From Desmodus rotundus (lineage: Eukaryota; Chordata; Mammalia; Chiroptera; Phyllostomidae), in assembly GCF_022682495.2 (NCBI RefSeq), contig NC_071392.1:88242797-88306796 (forward strand): a DNA stretch of 64,000 nucleotides, given 5' to 3'. Each line of letters starts with the position of its first letter. Position 1 is the first letter of the stretch. The notes beneath the pieces were generated by a model. The model did no database searches. It was given only the letters and a program-made list of their open reading frames with translations, and was not told the origin of the DNA. Positions 33,948 to 46,449 of this stretch are shown here, piece by piece. Both the position numbers and the translations under genes were made by a program.

Positions 33948-35870
33948 GTATGTAGTTAATGCTATATGTGGAAATTATGTTTGAGAAAGATCAAAAGGAG
34001 GTTTCAGCTGGACTTCAGGGTGGAATTCAGAGGGATCAGGCTGAGTGAAGCAGGGAGGTGATGAAACTTAAAAGTAGTTCTCCCTCTTGCCAGGCTAGTG
34101 CTAAGGTAATACTTGATTTTGAACAAGCTCTTGCACCTAATAAATGAGAAGCCTGTTTCTTGCAACTCTCTTCCCTCCCTGCATTTGTTTCAGCTTTACC
34201 CTTACCGGAAGGTAGTAAAAGACATCTTGGACCACAGCTTTTCTTCCGTCTCAGGCTATCTCTTGGCAGCTGTGGCTTATAACTACTGTACTTTCATTTA
34301 GGATACTATTTTTTGCTTGCCTTTTAAAGGTCATAAATTGGGGATTCTCCATCAATTCAGATTGCCAAAGTAATCAGAGAACACTTCCCATTTCAAACTG
34401 GTTTTACTTTTATCTCAGCCTGCAGGCTGGCTGGTTCTAGACTGAGTTCATTACTCTCTTGAATATCTTGCTGCACACAGCAAGAAGGAGCCAGTGCACG
34501 TCAGCATTTGAGCATCACCCAATATCAGAAGTCTCGGCTGGCACCTGGTTTGCCTTCCAAGGAACAGCAGGTGAGAGGATGACCACCTGTTTTTTTTTTA
34601 CAAACAACAAAGACCCCAGCTTTCCAAGCCTGTAATATCCCAGGCTTCAGGGCTTGGTACCTAGCACAGGCAATTTCAGAAACTTTGTAGGTTCTGTCAC
34701 ACATAGCATCCTATTTTTAAATATAGTACCAAAAATGGTATTAGTTTGAGTTAGTTAGGTTCAGCTCTGAGTGGCAGAGACAGCGATGGAAAAGGGGGAA
34801 GTCAGGCTCTGAAGGTGCCCGTGGTCTCCGTGGAAAGTCAGGCTTTTTCCATCACCCAGCTTTGACCATCCTCAATGTTTAGTCTTCATTCGCCTTGTGA
34901 TCCCAAGTGGCAGTTTAAGCTCTGGATATTATATCCAAATTCCAGGCAGAAGCAGGGAGAAAAGAATGGTGGGCGGTGCTCCACTTCTTCTGAGGCCACT
35001 CAACTGAGTCTCCTGTTGTATAGGAAACACCTCATTGGATTGTGCTCACAGGGTCCCAAGGGAGGTGGGTAACCAAGTGCCCAGCTAAATGTCCAAATCC
35101 ATGCAGGAAGGGAGAAATAAATATTGGAGGCTAATTAGAAGTCTGTGTAACAACTTCTCTATTTAATATTAAGCAGTTGGTTTTGATTATAGTCTGTGCA
35201 CCCAATTTTACATAATAAAGTGGCATCCAATATTATTATTTGCTCCTTGGGCAACTTTTGAAAACCTGTATATGGTTGCTTAATCTAAGGATATTGAATT
35301 TTGGAAATACATTTAAGTGGATTTATTTCCTTTCCAAGTTTTCAATTATCCCTCATCCTAGCCTGAAGCTTTTTATAACAAATAATTTACAGTAGCAAAA
35401 TTAAATAGTTTTTTTAAAGCAATAGGATATTCTCTAATCATGCATTTACATCTCTCTGCCATTCCCAATTTTATTTCTGTTCCCCACAAAAAGCCTAATT
35501 CAATACATTTCTTGGTCTTAAATTAAAGGAGTATTATTATCTAACCATTCTTCAAAATGCTAAAAGTTACTGGATTTAAGGCTGGTTGTTATTCAAAAGC
35601 TTTTCTTTTTAGCTCTGAAGGCGAATGGTGGGCCTTTCATCGTTTGTGTGTGCTGGAGCTACGCGGAAAAGGGGAGATGTGGTCATGCTTGTTTGAGCTG
35701 GAGAAATGGGAATGAGGAGGCCAGAACAACTAGCTTTGCATGTAGGAAACTGTCTGTAACTTTAAAAAAAGTGGATTGTCTCAGACGTGCAACTGAGACA
35801 TGAGATCCGTGCAACCTTGTATTTTCACCTTTTATCGTGAAGGCGCACTCTTTCCCTAGACGTTAACTTT
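33948..35870. other. Unique intronic sequence
   Basis: No transposon or gene recognised. Confidence 0.45.
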
Positions 35871-35875
35871 GGAAT

Positions 35876-36311
35876 TTACGGATGTCCTCTGGAACTGATG
35901 CTGAGGGCTAGGGAACGAGTCCCTAGGGGGGACTCGAGCGCCAAGCCCATAGGTTTCTTGGGAAACATGAGCCAGACAGGAGGTTTCAGTGGAAAAGCAG
36001 GTTTTATTGAGCAAAGAGGATGAGAAAGAAAAGCCACACAGAGTGATAGGCATCCAGCCATCTCTAGAGGTTGGTCTTATACCTGTTTGTAATGTCTATG
36101 GAAATCGCTGGTGTGGGAAGGACATTGGGATTCACTTGAACCTTTACAAGGCATATTTCATGTTCTGTGTTCCCGTTGTGGCATGGGTAAACGATACGGC
36201 AGGGGTGAGGAACCATTAATCCATCTTCGCAGGAATTTTCTTCGTTCTGGAGGCTCCTCGTGGTCTGCTTACATCTCTGGTCAGTCGAGTTCCCTGTCAG
36301 GCAGCACATAG
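35876..36311 (-). repeat. Candidate retroviral solo LTR, antisense
   Basis: On the minus strand a TATA-like TATAAG (36076-36081) is followed about 70 bp later by AATAAA (36003-36008), then a CT-rich stretch with TGTCTGGCTCATGTTTCCC, the spacing of a compact promoter-plus-polyA LTR. No flanking gag-pol-env sequence is present. The boundaries are estimates: I found no convincing TG...CA ends or target duplication. It could instead be unique sequence with chance signals. Confidence 0.35.
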
Positions 36312-36554
36312 CTGGCCTTTGACTAAACTTTGTGTGATTTTAGTTAATTTATATAGTTCTCATGCCCTGATCCTATATTAAAACACCTAGTTTTTCCTTT
36401 AAAAATAGCTCTAATGTTTCCTTTTAAAATTTTTGATAAATACTTCTAAAATTTATTTTTACATTTTAAAATATTTTTCTTTGGACAGGTGCATTTTCTA
36501 ATTTTTGTAGGGGGGCAAAGAAAAAAGTGCTTTCAGAGCAAGGAGAATGGCTTC

Positions 36555-36860
36555 CTTGTTTACATCACTATTTTTCATTATTTTAATGCATTTGAAATTT
36601 TTTCCCATCACCATTTATTCCCTCTATACCCTCTTCCACCTCCACCCGCCCCCCACCCCTCCATAATCACCACACTGTTGTCCTTGTTCATGAGTTCTTT
36701 CTCTGTTTTCTTTTTTAGGCTCAATCCCTCCATCCCCCAGCCCCTCCACCAGACCTGTCAGCCTGATCTGTATTTACGAGTCTGTCTCTATTTTGTTTGT
36801 TAATTCGGTTTCTTAGATTCCACATATGAGTGAAATATCACTGTTTTTCAACTTCTAATA
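36555..36860 (-). mobile_element. L1 3'UTR fragment, antisense
   Basis: TTTTTTCCCATCACCATTTA, CCCTCTTCCACCTCC, GTTGTCCTTGTTCATGAGTT and TTAGATTCCACATATGAGTGAAAT match the antisense of the bat L1 3'UTR (sense ATTTCACTCATATGTGGAATCTAA ...). Confidence 0.8.
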
Positions 36861-37089
36861 TAACAGGTGCTTAGCGCATGCTACATGAACAAAAGAATGT
36901 AACAAAAACCAATGAGTGATAGGACTAATGCATCTGAGAATCTCAATAGAAATAGAAATAATTGCTCATTTTCCATTTGTTGCTCAGACAAGCGGTGGCT
37001 ACGTGTAGGAACCCCAAAACCCCAAAGCTAACTCGAAGGATTTCACCATGTTTTCCACTTTAAAAACCCATACATACTCTAATGGTAAT

Positions 37090-37310
37090 ATTCATGAGAT
37101 TTTTACTGTGTTCTAGAAACTACTATGAACATCTTACTTAACTTTTTAATCCTCAAGATGGTCCTATCCGGCAACTATTATCATTAACACAGGTAGAAAT
37201 TAAGCCTTAAATTATGTGATTTGCCTAAGAACCCTCCACTCCTAAGAGTCAGTGAGGATTCGATTCTCAGTTTGGATGATTCGAGGCGCTCGCCCCTAAA
37301 CAACGTAAAT
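37090..37310 (-). repeat. MIR SINE relic, antisense
   Basis: TTACTGTGTTCTAGAAACTA, TTAATCCTCAAGATGGTCCT, CAACTATTATCATTAACACA, ATGTGATTTGCCTAAGAACC and GAGGATTCGATTCTCAGTTT follow antisense MIR order. Confidence 0.75.
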
Positions 37311-39713
37311 ACATTGTTCACTAGATACCTGCATTTTGTTGGCATTTTCTTCATTACTTTCCAGGTAAAATTGTAATTACTGCTTTAAATGCTCCACAAA
37401 ATATTCTTACATTAAAACTTAAATTAAATCCATCAGATCAGAATAAATAGGCTGAAAAGCCCAATGAGCTCTGTCTTAGCAACCTCCCAAAGACAGCTGC
37501 TCCTCCCTCCACTTCCCAGCTGTCCAAGGTCTGCGCTCGATGAGGAATGTGCGTGACACTGCCTCCTACTGACCCTTCACGTGCCATTTACAGGAATGAG
37601 ACTTAACGTATAGAAGAGTACTTGAAAATCTGTTCTGTGATTAGTGGGAGTTTAGGAAAAAATCTCTTCTCTCCAGAGTCCTTTCCGTAGGGCCTCTGCA
37701 AGAATACCCGAAATGCGCCCATCACACACTCTTTGGGGTGAAGGAATTAGAAGCACTTGTGAAAATGCAAGTGTTCTCCTAAAAGGTTGACACATTAAGC
37801 CATTATCAGCCCGCAACACCTTAGCAGGAATTAGTTGATCAGAAAGCAAAGATCTTGAGAGAATTAACTGTTAGGAAAACATCAGAGAGCCGAGTGGGCC
37901 TAAATAAGCTGGAGCTTATGAAAAATATCTAGAGGCAATTTTTAGAAAAAAATGTGGAGTACGTTAGGACAAAAAAAAAAAAGGATGATAAGTCAGGATG
38001 AGAATGCAGTGTCATCTTAACAAACAGTACAAGAGAAGCAAGGTGGGGCTTCTTCACTCGCCTTTTCCCCCAGCAGTCCTCCCCAGGGAACAGGGACTTC
38101 AACCTGGAAAAGGAATGGGAGTGTCAGAGGCGGGACACTGGAATCTAGTGCAGTAAAATCCGTGAAGAAAAGAAGAAGCTTCTGGTTTCCTGTAAGAAAA
38201 GCTCTTAGCAAAGGATGGAGATCAGGGATATAAATGTTACTCCCCGCTAAAAACAAAACCCCGCAGTTCGTGAATCCAGCAACGTGTGCAGCGGGGAGCT
38301 GTGTCTGGCACAATTTTTTCTGTCTCCAAACTACCCAGGGCCAATGAAGGCAGCCAGCTGCTTCCAGCTGCAGCTGAGACAGAAGGTCTCTCAGACACAG
38401 ATGTGAACGGGCAGGGACTGCTGTCATTTGGTCATTTGCAAAGTGGGACAGGGCAGATTCCTCTGCCAAAAATATAAAAATTGATTATTAAATGGATGAT
38501 TTATCAACGCTTAGTAATTAATGAAGCAATCAAGAATTGCACCACAGATAGATCGCCTCAGGACTTTTTCTTTGTTGTTGTTCATTTTTGATGGAAGTGA
38601 TAGGTTGAAAGATCAAGGCGCTTTCATTGACAAGGGATCCTCATTGGAGGAGAGGCTCCTACCCTCGGGCACCCACACACCAGGTGGGAAGTACTGAAGT
38701 TTAGCCAGACTGCAGGAGCACATCCCTCCCCTGTCTAGAAGCAGAAATGGCCAAGCACTCGACAGATACCATGACTTCGACTTGCCTTAATAAAGCCTTT
38801 GGTAAAACCTGTTACAGCAGAATCCAGAGTTGAACATAAAAGCTATTATTAAATTCACTAGCTTTTCCTCTAATATGCCATTTTGACCTCAAGCTCAATA
38901 GACATAGACCAAGAGAAAAGGAAGGTGCTGTCTTTATAGAGTCTTATGACTGTGACCTCTCCACGCTCACTTGGAGGCTGGGAGGAAAAATAAAACAGAA
39001 TTAGGAATGGGCTGAGAAAACACCATAAGCCCTCAGATGACTTGTGCCTGGTGGTTCACGGCCAGGGGGTTGTGCACCCCCCACACAGAGGTAAATGCAC
39101 CCTATCTTCTACCACCACCATGGGTAGCAGAGTGATCTGAGGGGGAGGCAAGTGAACCAGAAGAGTTACAAAAGGCTTCCTTCCTCTTTACGAAGTCGTG
39201 GTAGAAGTTGTCTTTGAAGCTTCTCAACCTTGGGGAGGCCTGTTACATTTTGTAAGCAGCTGGCTGGTGTATCTGTAACATAGGCCGTGACTGCCCCAGA
39301 ATCCAGGTCCTCCAGCCTTGAGGGTGTGACGCAGCCCTTGGGGAGACGAGGAGGAGGGCCGAGGGCAGGCCTCTCCTGTCTGCTGAGGACGGTAGTCTGG
39401 ATGTGTGGTTCTTAGTATCATCTATCAATTGTCTTCAGTCACTAGCTCAGGTCAGTTTATAGCTGTCTACTGATGCCTAACTTTTTTTTCCTGCCCTTTA
39501 CTTAGGGACACTTATGCTATAGAAAGAGTGAGGTCTTTAAGCAGCAACTCTAATGCATTACTGTCTTCCTGTTCCTGGGAAACATTTTTTTTTAATCAGG
39601 GAATCTAATAATAACATCAAAGCGAGTTGATCAGATTCACAGATGACACAGACCTGGGAGGGGGAGCAGAGAGCATGGTGGGATGGTTCGAGATTCAAAG
39701 GAAAATTTAAGGA
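37311..39713. other. Unique intronic sequence
   Basis: Includes an A12 run at about 37971-37982. A 150-codon frame on - (38017-38469) has no recognisable domain and no gene context. No transposon called. Confidence 0.45.
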
Positions 39714-40350
39714 TGTGGGGAGAGGGGAGCCCTAGTGCACTGTGGGTGGGAATGCAGACTGGCACAGACACTGTGGAAAGCAGTATGGAGACACCTTAAA
39801 AACTTAAAAATTAACCTGCCTTTTGACCCAGCAACCCCACTTATGCGAACGTATCCGAAGGAACCCCAAACACTAATTTAAAAGGACATACACACCCCTA
39901 TGTTCATTGCAGTGTTACTTACAATCACCAAGATATGGAAGCAGCCCAAGTGTCCATCCATAGATGAGTGGATAAAACAACAATGGGACCTTTACACAAT
40001 GGAATTCTATTTGGCCATAAAAAAAAAGTTTACCCTCTGCGACAGTATGGATGGACCTGGAGAACATTATGCTAGGTGAAATAAACCAGTCAGAGTTAGA
40101 CAAATACCATGTGATTTCACTCACATGTGGAAATAAAAAACAAACTGAACTAACAAAGAAAATGGGGACATACTCATAGGTGGAGAGCAGGCTGACAGTG
40201 GAGGAGGGAGGGCAGAGGGGAGGGACTGAGCAAAAAAGGAAAAGGACTCACAGACATGGACAACAGCCTGGTGATTGCTGGGGGGAGGGGGTATAATGGG
40301 ACGAAATGGTAATGGGAGAAATACAATAAAGATCAAATAAACTTTAAAAA
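39714..40350 (+). mobile_element. L1 3' end (ORF2 tail plus 3'UTR)
   Basis: GCCCTAGTGCACTGTGGGTGGGAATGCAGAC, TTTTGACCCAGCAACCCCAC, CCTATGTTCATTGCAGTG, GGAAGCAGCCCAAGTGTCCA, ATGGAATTCTATTTGGCCAT and CTAGGTGAAATAAACCAGTCAG, ending AATAAAGATCAAATAAACTTTAAAAAAA. In-frame stops throughout. Confidence 0.92.
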
Positions 40351-40765
40351 AAGACGATGTGGTACATATACACAGTACAATACTACTACTCAGCCATAAA
40401 AAAAGATGAAATACTGCCATTTAAGACAGCATGGGTGGACTTGAGAATATTATGCTAAGTGAAATAAGTCGGCATAAGCTGAGAACCATAGGATTTTACT
40501 CATATGTGGGGTGTAAAACTGAAACTCATGGACACAGACAGCAAAGTGGTGGCTGCCAGAGGGAAGGGGGCGGAGAGGTGGGGGTGCAGGGGGCCTAATA
40601 CATGGCGACAGAAGGGGTTTGACTTAGGTGGTGGACACACAGTACAATACACAGACCTAGTATCGTAGAAGTGCACAGTTGAAACCTGTATGACCCTATT
40701 AACCAATGTCACCCCGGTAAATTTAATAAAAACCAAGAACAATTTTTAAAATAAATAAATAAACC
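40351..40765 (+). mobile_element. Second L1 3' end directly abutting the first
   Basis: GATGTGGTACATATACACAG, CTACTCAGCCATAAAAAAAG, CATGGGTGGACTTGAGAATA, TTATGCTAAGTGAAATAAGT, then a 3'UTR ending TTAACCAATGTCACCCCGGT and AATTTAATAAAAACC. It has a different 3'UTR type from the copy before it, so this is a separate insertion and not a duplication of 39714-40350. Confidence 0.9.
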
Positions 40766-40984
40766 GAACTAATAAAAAGAAAGAAAAAAGAATCAGTGTT
40801 CATTCAGGCTTCCATTCGACTACTAACTAGCGGCCTCAGTTTTCCCATGAACTACAACAGTAAGGGTCTGTGAACTAGGCAAGCGGCACGCACACCTGGG
40901 GGCTGAGGCGTACTGAGAGCCCAGATTATTTGCCTAGCCCTTTATTCAGTTTGTCAGAGCGGTCCGCGTAGTGGTGATGGCACC

Positions 40985-41200
40985 TGAAATAAGACAGTGG
41001 CTGTGACCATGGAAAGGCGCTAAAGCACAGACTGAAAGGGTATTGGAGCACAGTATGTTTTGATGGCTACGTGAACGGGAGGGCCTGGTGACGAATTCAG
41101 GGTGACACCGATGATGATGACCGTGGTTACTGGCTTGGACCACTGGTGAGACTGCACATATCAGTCATGTCTGAGAAAAGAGGGATGTTTAAGTTCGGAA
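40985..41200 (-). repeat. L2 internal relic, antisense
   Basis: GGAGGGCCTGGTGACGAATT, CAGGGTGACACCGATGATGA, GGTTACTGGCTTGGACCACT and GTCTGAGAAAAGAGGGATG follow antisense L2 ORF text (GAGTCAAGGATGACTCCAAGGTTTCTGGCTTGAGCAACTGG ... GAGATGGGGAA). Eroded. Confidence 0.45.
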
Positions 41201-42254
41201 GTAAAGATGACATTTTACATATCTCTAATAGCAGGCTTCTTTCAGACATTCCTGCAGAAACACCTCATCGGTCCTTCACTGCATATGTTGAAACCCCAGA
41301 AGAGGTCCCTGGGGAGTCCCCGGCTCAGCACTGGCACTGGAGACCACCGTCCCAATTGTGAAAGTTGGGGAGGGTGGTGGGAAGGAGGAAATAAGCGCCG
41401 AAGTCCAAGTAGGGAGGGACACTGGCTCTATGGGGTGGACAGAAGAGAATCTCAAGTAAAACTTAAAAAGAGGCAGGTTGAGTAGTGGACTTACTCCTCC
41501 TCCATCTCAGCTTTCGGAAGCACAGACCACCTCTCAGGGGCTTTTCCACGAGGGTCCTCACTTAGCAGTGACCTCATCAGCAGCGTCAGGAACCCGGAAA
41601 GTTCTCCGGCAGCCATCAGCCTTCGCTCTTCTCATCAGAGCAGCGTGCCTCAGGCAAGCGGTTCTCGGACCCGGCTCCTTACTGAGGTTTGCTGCCCTGC
41701 GGCTTTGGCAAGAGGTAGCATGGAAACCTTCATACGAAAAGAGAAAGCTGTTTGCATCTAGCTCATATGTCTGCAGAGTGATAAGGCTGCTTAGAAACAG
41801 TGTTCAGATCATCTTAGTCTGCATTAATTGAAGCGTGAGAAACAATAGCTGTATTTTCTTCTACACGGGTTGAACTGTATCTATTATGTGTTCTATCTTG
41901 GGTGACAGATTTTAAGAAAATTAATTCATTTGAATGTATTAAGAAGAGGACAAAGCGGAAAATGTTCTGTAAATTGCCTTTTTTGTGTGGGATGAAAATA
42001 TCCATAATGGCAACCAAGTGGACAGAGTTTCGGAAAGGAGAGCTCCCCCTGTTTCTTCCTCTCCTTTAAGAGTGTGGGCCGGTGCAGAGGCCACTCAGCA
42101 GTTGCCTGCCTGACCCCCGGGGTCCACACTGCCAATCAGCAATCAAAACTTTCAGCAGGGCCTCCTGGGCAGAAAAGAGGTAGCAGCCTAGGGAAAGAGA
42201 AAAATAAGTCCAACGCGGTGACGATCCATGTGGGGTTTTACTTATTTATTTTCT

Positions 42255-42540
42255 GATAGAACTTTCACAAACACATTTCCATGGATGTGAAGACTTGGGG
42301 AATGTTGGCTTAAAAGCATACAGGTGATTACAAGAGGGAAGGGGGGTGGGCAGGTGGAGGTAGGAAAGAGTAAAGGGGCGAGAAATGGTGATGGAAGGAG
42401 ACTTGACTTTGAATGGTGAACGCACAATACACTATACAAGTGACATATTATAGAATTGTACACCTGAAACCTATATAGTTGCATTAACCAATGTCACCCC
42501 AATAAATTCAACAAAAGCATTTTAAAAAGCATAAAGCTTG
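42255..42540 (+). mobile_element. L1 3' terminus fragment
   Basis: CAGGTGATTACAAGAGGGAAGG, GGTGAACGCACAATACACTA, ATTATAGAATTGTACACCTG, TTGCATTAACCAATGTCACC and CCAATAAATTCAACAAAAGC: the same 3' end as the antisense pieces at 24393 and 63695. Confidence 0.88.
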
Positions 42541-42854
42541 CTGTGACACAGGATTCTTCATTACTCCTAACGTGTGAATGTACAACTGGCAAATTTTCCC
42601 TCATTTACTTGACCGGTTTATTCACTGTGATCACCAGTTCTCCAAATCATCTAACTGACTGAATGAAGCGCCTGCCACTGATGGGGACTTGTATGTGTGG
42701 AAACCAAAGCTGCTTTCTTACCCAGGCTAAGTTTCGGGAGACAGAGATGCATGTCGGGCCGCACTTCCTACACAGGTATACCCCCTTACTACTAAATAAA
42801 AGAGGAGCTCGCTTCAGTGTTCAGGCAAACTCGTACTAGTCTCACTTCATAGCC

Positions 42855-43010
42855 AGTCATCCTGTGAGGCACCACATACCATTGTCCCTATTCTACCGAC
42901 GAGGATATTGAAGCTTGGAGTATTTCAGAACTGGTCGACGGCGGGGCAGGAATGCATACTCCCTTGCACTTAGTAGGTACTCAGTTTATGTTGGCTGAGT
43001 TCAGTTAGCT
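42855..43010 (-). repeat. MIR/L2 relics
   Basis: CATCCTGTGAGGCACCACAT, CCTATTCTACCGACGAGGAT and ATTGAAGCTTGGAG resemble antisense MIR. ACTTAGTAGGTACTCAGTTTATGTTGGCTGA right after it resembles an L2 3' terminus. Both are eroded. Confidence 0.45.
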
Positions 43011-44384
43011 TAAGCAGCATCCTGTATTTTACGGAATTGGCGTGTGAAGATGTGTACCAACTCTTGCTCTGAGGTAGGCTGTTTGAGAAAATACCCTACA
43101 ATATAAGCAAGGACTCATGCTGAGCTAATGCTTCCAATAGAATAACCTTGAGATCTCTTATTGTATCCCAGTGCTATCGGCACTAGTAAAAGTTGATTTG
43201 ATTTCTATTTTTCTTATGTTTGCTACAAATGAAGGGAATAGCCTTAGGAAAGTGATTTGCCTGGCATTTGATCTTTATAAGGGAATTATACTTAATTAAC
43301 TTATTTCATTTTTAGGAAGTTACTAATTAGGTGATTTGTTGAGATTCTAAAGGATTAATCTTTTGGCTTCCAGCATGGAAGTAGAAACAGAATCTACTAT
43401 CTTAGAGAAAACAAAATCATCGGGAGTTCTTGAGCCCCCAAAGAAAATAAACGATTGAACAAAAAAGAAATGGCAATAAGGGATTTTAATCTCAGAATTT
43501 AAAGTGAAACAGAAACTGATGAAATCTTACGATCAAAGTAATTGACTTAAAATAGAAATAAATTATTTATTCATCTTAGGGTAACATTTTTCTTTGTAAT
43601 ACTAATTTTTTTCCTTGGAAATCAAACCCATCTACTCCATTGTGTCATATTCTCGATTTCACAGCATGAATTGCTCTACTGCTGTATTATCAAATTAAGC
43701 TTTATTGTTCCCAACATGGAACTTAACATTTAGTATCTAAAGGTCATCTTGCAAACGTGAGATGGAAAAAAATATGACTTAGCAGCTGAATCCCGTCACA
43801 CCAGTCAGAAAGGAAGGGCGCGACGAATGAGCAGTGTGAGGTCGCAGCGGTGGGGATGAGAGAGGCGGGCCGCGCATTTCCAGCTGCATTGAGAACCGGT
43901 GAAAATACTGAAGTGTTGACAGTTAGGACTGGAGTAAGTGTATTCGATATGACCCTTCATTTGAGGAGACAGGCATGCTAGCTCTTGAACTTCAGGTGGT
44001 CATAGTAGGTACTATGATGATTTTGTTGGCTGTTAACTACAAGTAAAGTAGAGAATGCCCCATTGGATGATGGTACATTTCCAAGTCTTAGAGCTGTTAG
44101 TACTTAATTCCCTTTTACTGGCAGCTCATGTCACTGCAGCAGCACACCTACCACAAGCTACACCTAAGGGAGTTTATTGAAGCACAACCGTATGACAGGG
44201 AAGTGTTAGAAATGAACTTGGACAGAAAAACACTAATTCAATAGCCTGGATCTTTTTAAGGTGTTGGGATTCTTACGTTTGGGGTTCACTGATGTCTCAT
44301 TCCTCTAAAAAATAATCAAGATAAACTTTTTTAACCATCACCCACTAATGAAAATCATCAGTTAATACCTTCCTGCAGAATTTA
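43011..44384. other. Unique intronic sequence
   Basis: Nothing recognised. A small CpG-bearing patch at 43818-43880 (GGCGCGACGAATGAG ... GGGCCGCGCATTT) stands out in AT-rich surroundings but is too small for a CpG island. Confidence 0.45.
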
Positions 44385-44555
44385 GAGGTGGAAGGGAACT
44401 TAGAGTCCTCTAGTAACCAGTCCCCTGATTGGTAAGAAAATAAAGGCTTGGAGAAAAGAAATCTGTTGAGATCGTAGACCTAGTTAGTGACAGAGCTGGG
44501 ATCAGAACCTGGGCCAGTAAATGTGTAGCTCTGTCCTTTTCCACCATCCGGCTCT
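44385..44555 (-). repeat. MIR-family relic, antisense
   Basis: TTAGAGGTGGAAGGGAACTT, AGAGTCCTCTAGTAACCAG, AAATAAAGGCTTGGAGAAA, CCTAGTTAGTGACAGAGCTG and GGATCAGAACCTGGGCC follow an antisense MIR-type consensus (TAGAGATCATCTAGTCCAACC ... AGCTAGTTAGTGGCAGAGC). Confidence 0.6.
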
Positions 44556-45681
44556 GAGTCTCTGCTCTGTCAGTGCCAGGGCCCGGCTGCTGTTGTCTCC
44601 TGCTTAAGTGCAGGCTCAGGCTGTGCCACTCTGGTTAACAGGCCACCACAGTTCTCCAGAACTCTACAGAGATGGGCACAGCATTCTATGGAACAAACCA
44701 TGGAATTTTTCTCCTACTTCAACAGTGAATTTGGCAAGTGTTACAATTCAGTGTTAAGTCTAAATATACTGCATCTTTTAGCTTTGAGAAAATATGTCCC
44801 CGGGAGTCCTGGCCATTACTTGCCTACTGGGTGTGTGATATGTGTGGTGTTCGAATAGATGGCCACCACTTTCATGTTATTTTCACATTATTCCTGCTTG
44901 ACAAGATGCTCACTGGTTAGAAGTATTGTGAACCCACCTCTACCACAAGGTAGGAAGTTCCCAGGCAAGTTAGGAATTTCCCAGCATGTTGCAGGGGCCA
45001 GTCCTCAAATGGACCTGTGTCATCTCTGGGCAGGGGGAATTCTCTGCTTCAAATTTCCAGTCTAAATATTTTATTTTCCCACAGTAAAAAAAAAATTACA
45101 CAGGATCAAATAAAAGTAGGAAGATTGTTTTAATCCCTTTTCAAGAGCAAAGGCAATTCGTGCTGATTTTTTTTTTTTAAACCAGCTATGGAATGTGGGA
45201 GAGGGTGCTCTTTGTTCCATTGTTAACTAAGTGCCCTGTCGATCAGTCAAAGGGGGGTGGTTCCCTCACGCCACCAGCTGTTAGAACGAAGCAGCGTATT
45301 ATTAAAGCCTGTTAGATCAGCATACTTCTTTTCCAATTTTTAATAGCAGGTTTGTAAATCTAATTTAAACTGGAAACGTTATAGGGAGTAACTAAAGCAG
45401 CCCGATAGAGACTTACTTCATAGTAATCAGCACTTTAAATCAGCCTCTGAGGTTAAAGAAAAGAAAAAAAACTCCATAAAAGTCTATTTTCATTAAATAA
45501 GGGTGAAAATAATGAAAACTCTGTTTTCATTAAATAAATACTCTTATGCATTACATTAGCATTTGCTAGTTTGTGCTCAGGTGTAGAGAAAGGGTGAAAG
45601 GATGCCCACCAAAGTGCTGATGGGGGTCTCTGGAGAGGAGTGTGAAGGCGAAGGGATGTGCTCAGGTAAGCCTGTCCTGCT

Positions 45682-45890
45682 GCTTTAAGATTTTATGTAT
45701 TTATTTTTAGAGAAAGTGGAAGGGAGAGAGAAAGAGAGGGAGAGAGACATCACTGTGAGGTTGCCTCTCACCCGCCTCCTACTGGAGACCTGGTCTGCAA
45801 CTCAGGCATGTGCCCTGGCTGGGAATTGAACCAGCAACCCTTTGATTCACAGGCCAGCACTCAGTGCACTGAGCCACACCAGCCAGGGCC
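45682..45890 (-). repeat. Ves-type bat SINE
   Basis: On the minus strand: GCCCTGGCTGGTGTGGCTCAG, A box, GGTTCAATTCCCAGCCAGGG, GAGGCAACCTCACAG, pyrimidine block and (AAAT)-type tail. GCCTGTCCTGCT (45670-45681) and GCCTGTCATGCT (45891-45902) form an 11/12-matching target duplication. Confidence 0.95.
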
Positions 45891-46371
45891 GCCTGTCATG
45901 CTTCTATATTGTTTGAATTCTGTTTCATGGGCTTCTTGTTTAAGGAAGAATTCATAAAATCATCTTAATAAGGTACTTTAAGTAGCAAATGTATGTTCAG
46001 TGGCTTCCCTTCTAAAGAAACACAAAATGCTTCATATACATAATTCTACTGTCACCGAAGTGTCTACCTTGACAAATTATGAATTTATATGTAATGTCAA
46101 TAATTATTGTCATTAAAATAAGATAATCTGTGTATACAGGAAGGTAGCTGGATTTAGCAAAGCAAGAGAATTTTCTTTTCAAATTGTAGTAATCATTATT
46201 TAATTGGCTTACATACAAGTTTCAAATATTTTTAAAAGTCAAATAGTAGATCCAATGAATAGGGCTTGATTTGCAAATGTTACTCATGTCAAAGATTTTT
46301 TTTTTAGGTTAGTTTTAAAAACTCGAATGCTGGACAGTGAATATCAGGAAAGGCATTTTATATCCAGAATG

Positions 46372-46418
46372 CAGTATATCATTTATTAGTACAAACGATA
46401 CTAATAAATGATATACTG
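46372..46418. repeat. Perfect 20-bp inverted repeat with 7-nt loop
   Basis: CAGTATATCATTTATTAGTA (46372-46391), loop CAAACGA, then its exact complement TACTAATAAATGATATACTG (46399-46418). Pairing does not extend beyond the 20 bp. A related stretch, TATTAGTATATCGTTC, follows shortly downstream (about 46432-46447). Confidence 0.97.
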
Positions 46419-46449
46419 GGCTGATAAATTATATTAGTATATCGTTCTT

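Noticed and set aside
38017..38469. 150-codon open frame on the minus strand
   Set aside because: No homology that I recognise. Part of it is also open on the other strand, and there is no promoter, polyA signal or exon context.
43818..43880. CpG-bearing patch considered as a promoter or CpG island
   Set aside because: Only about 60 bp long, with no further support for transcription initiation.
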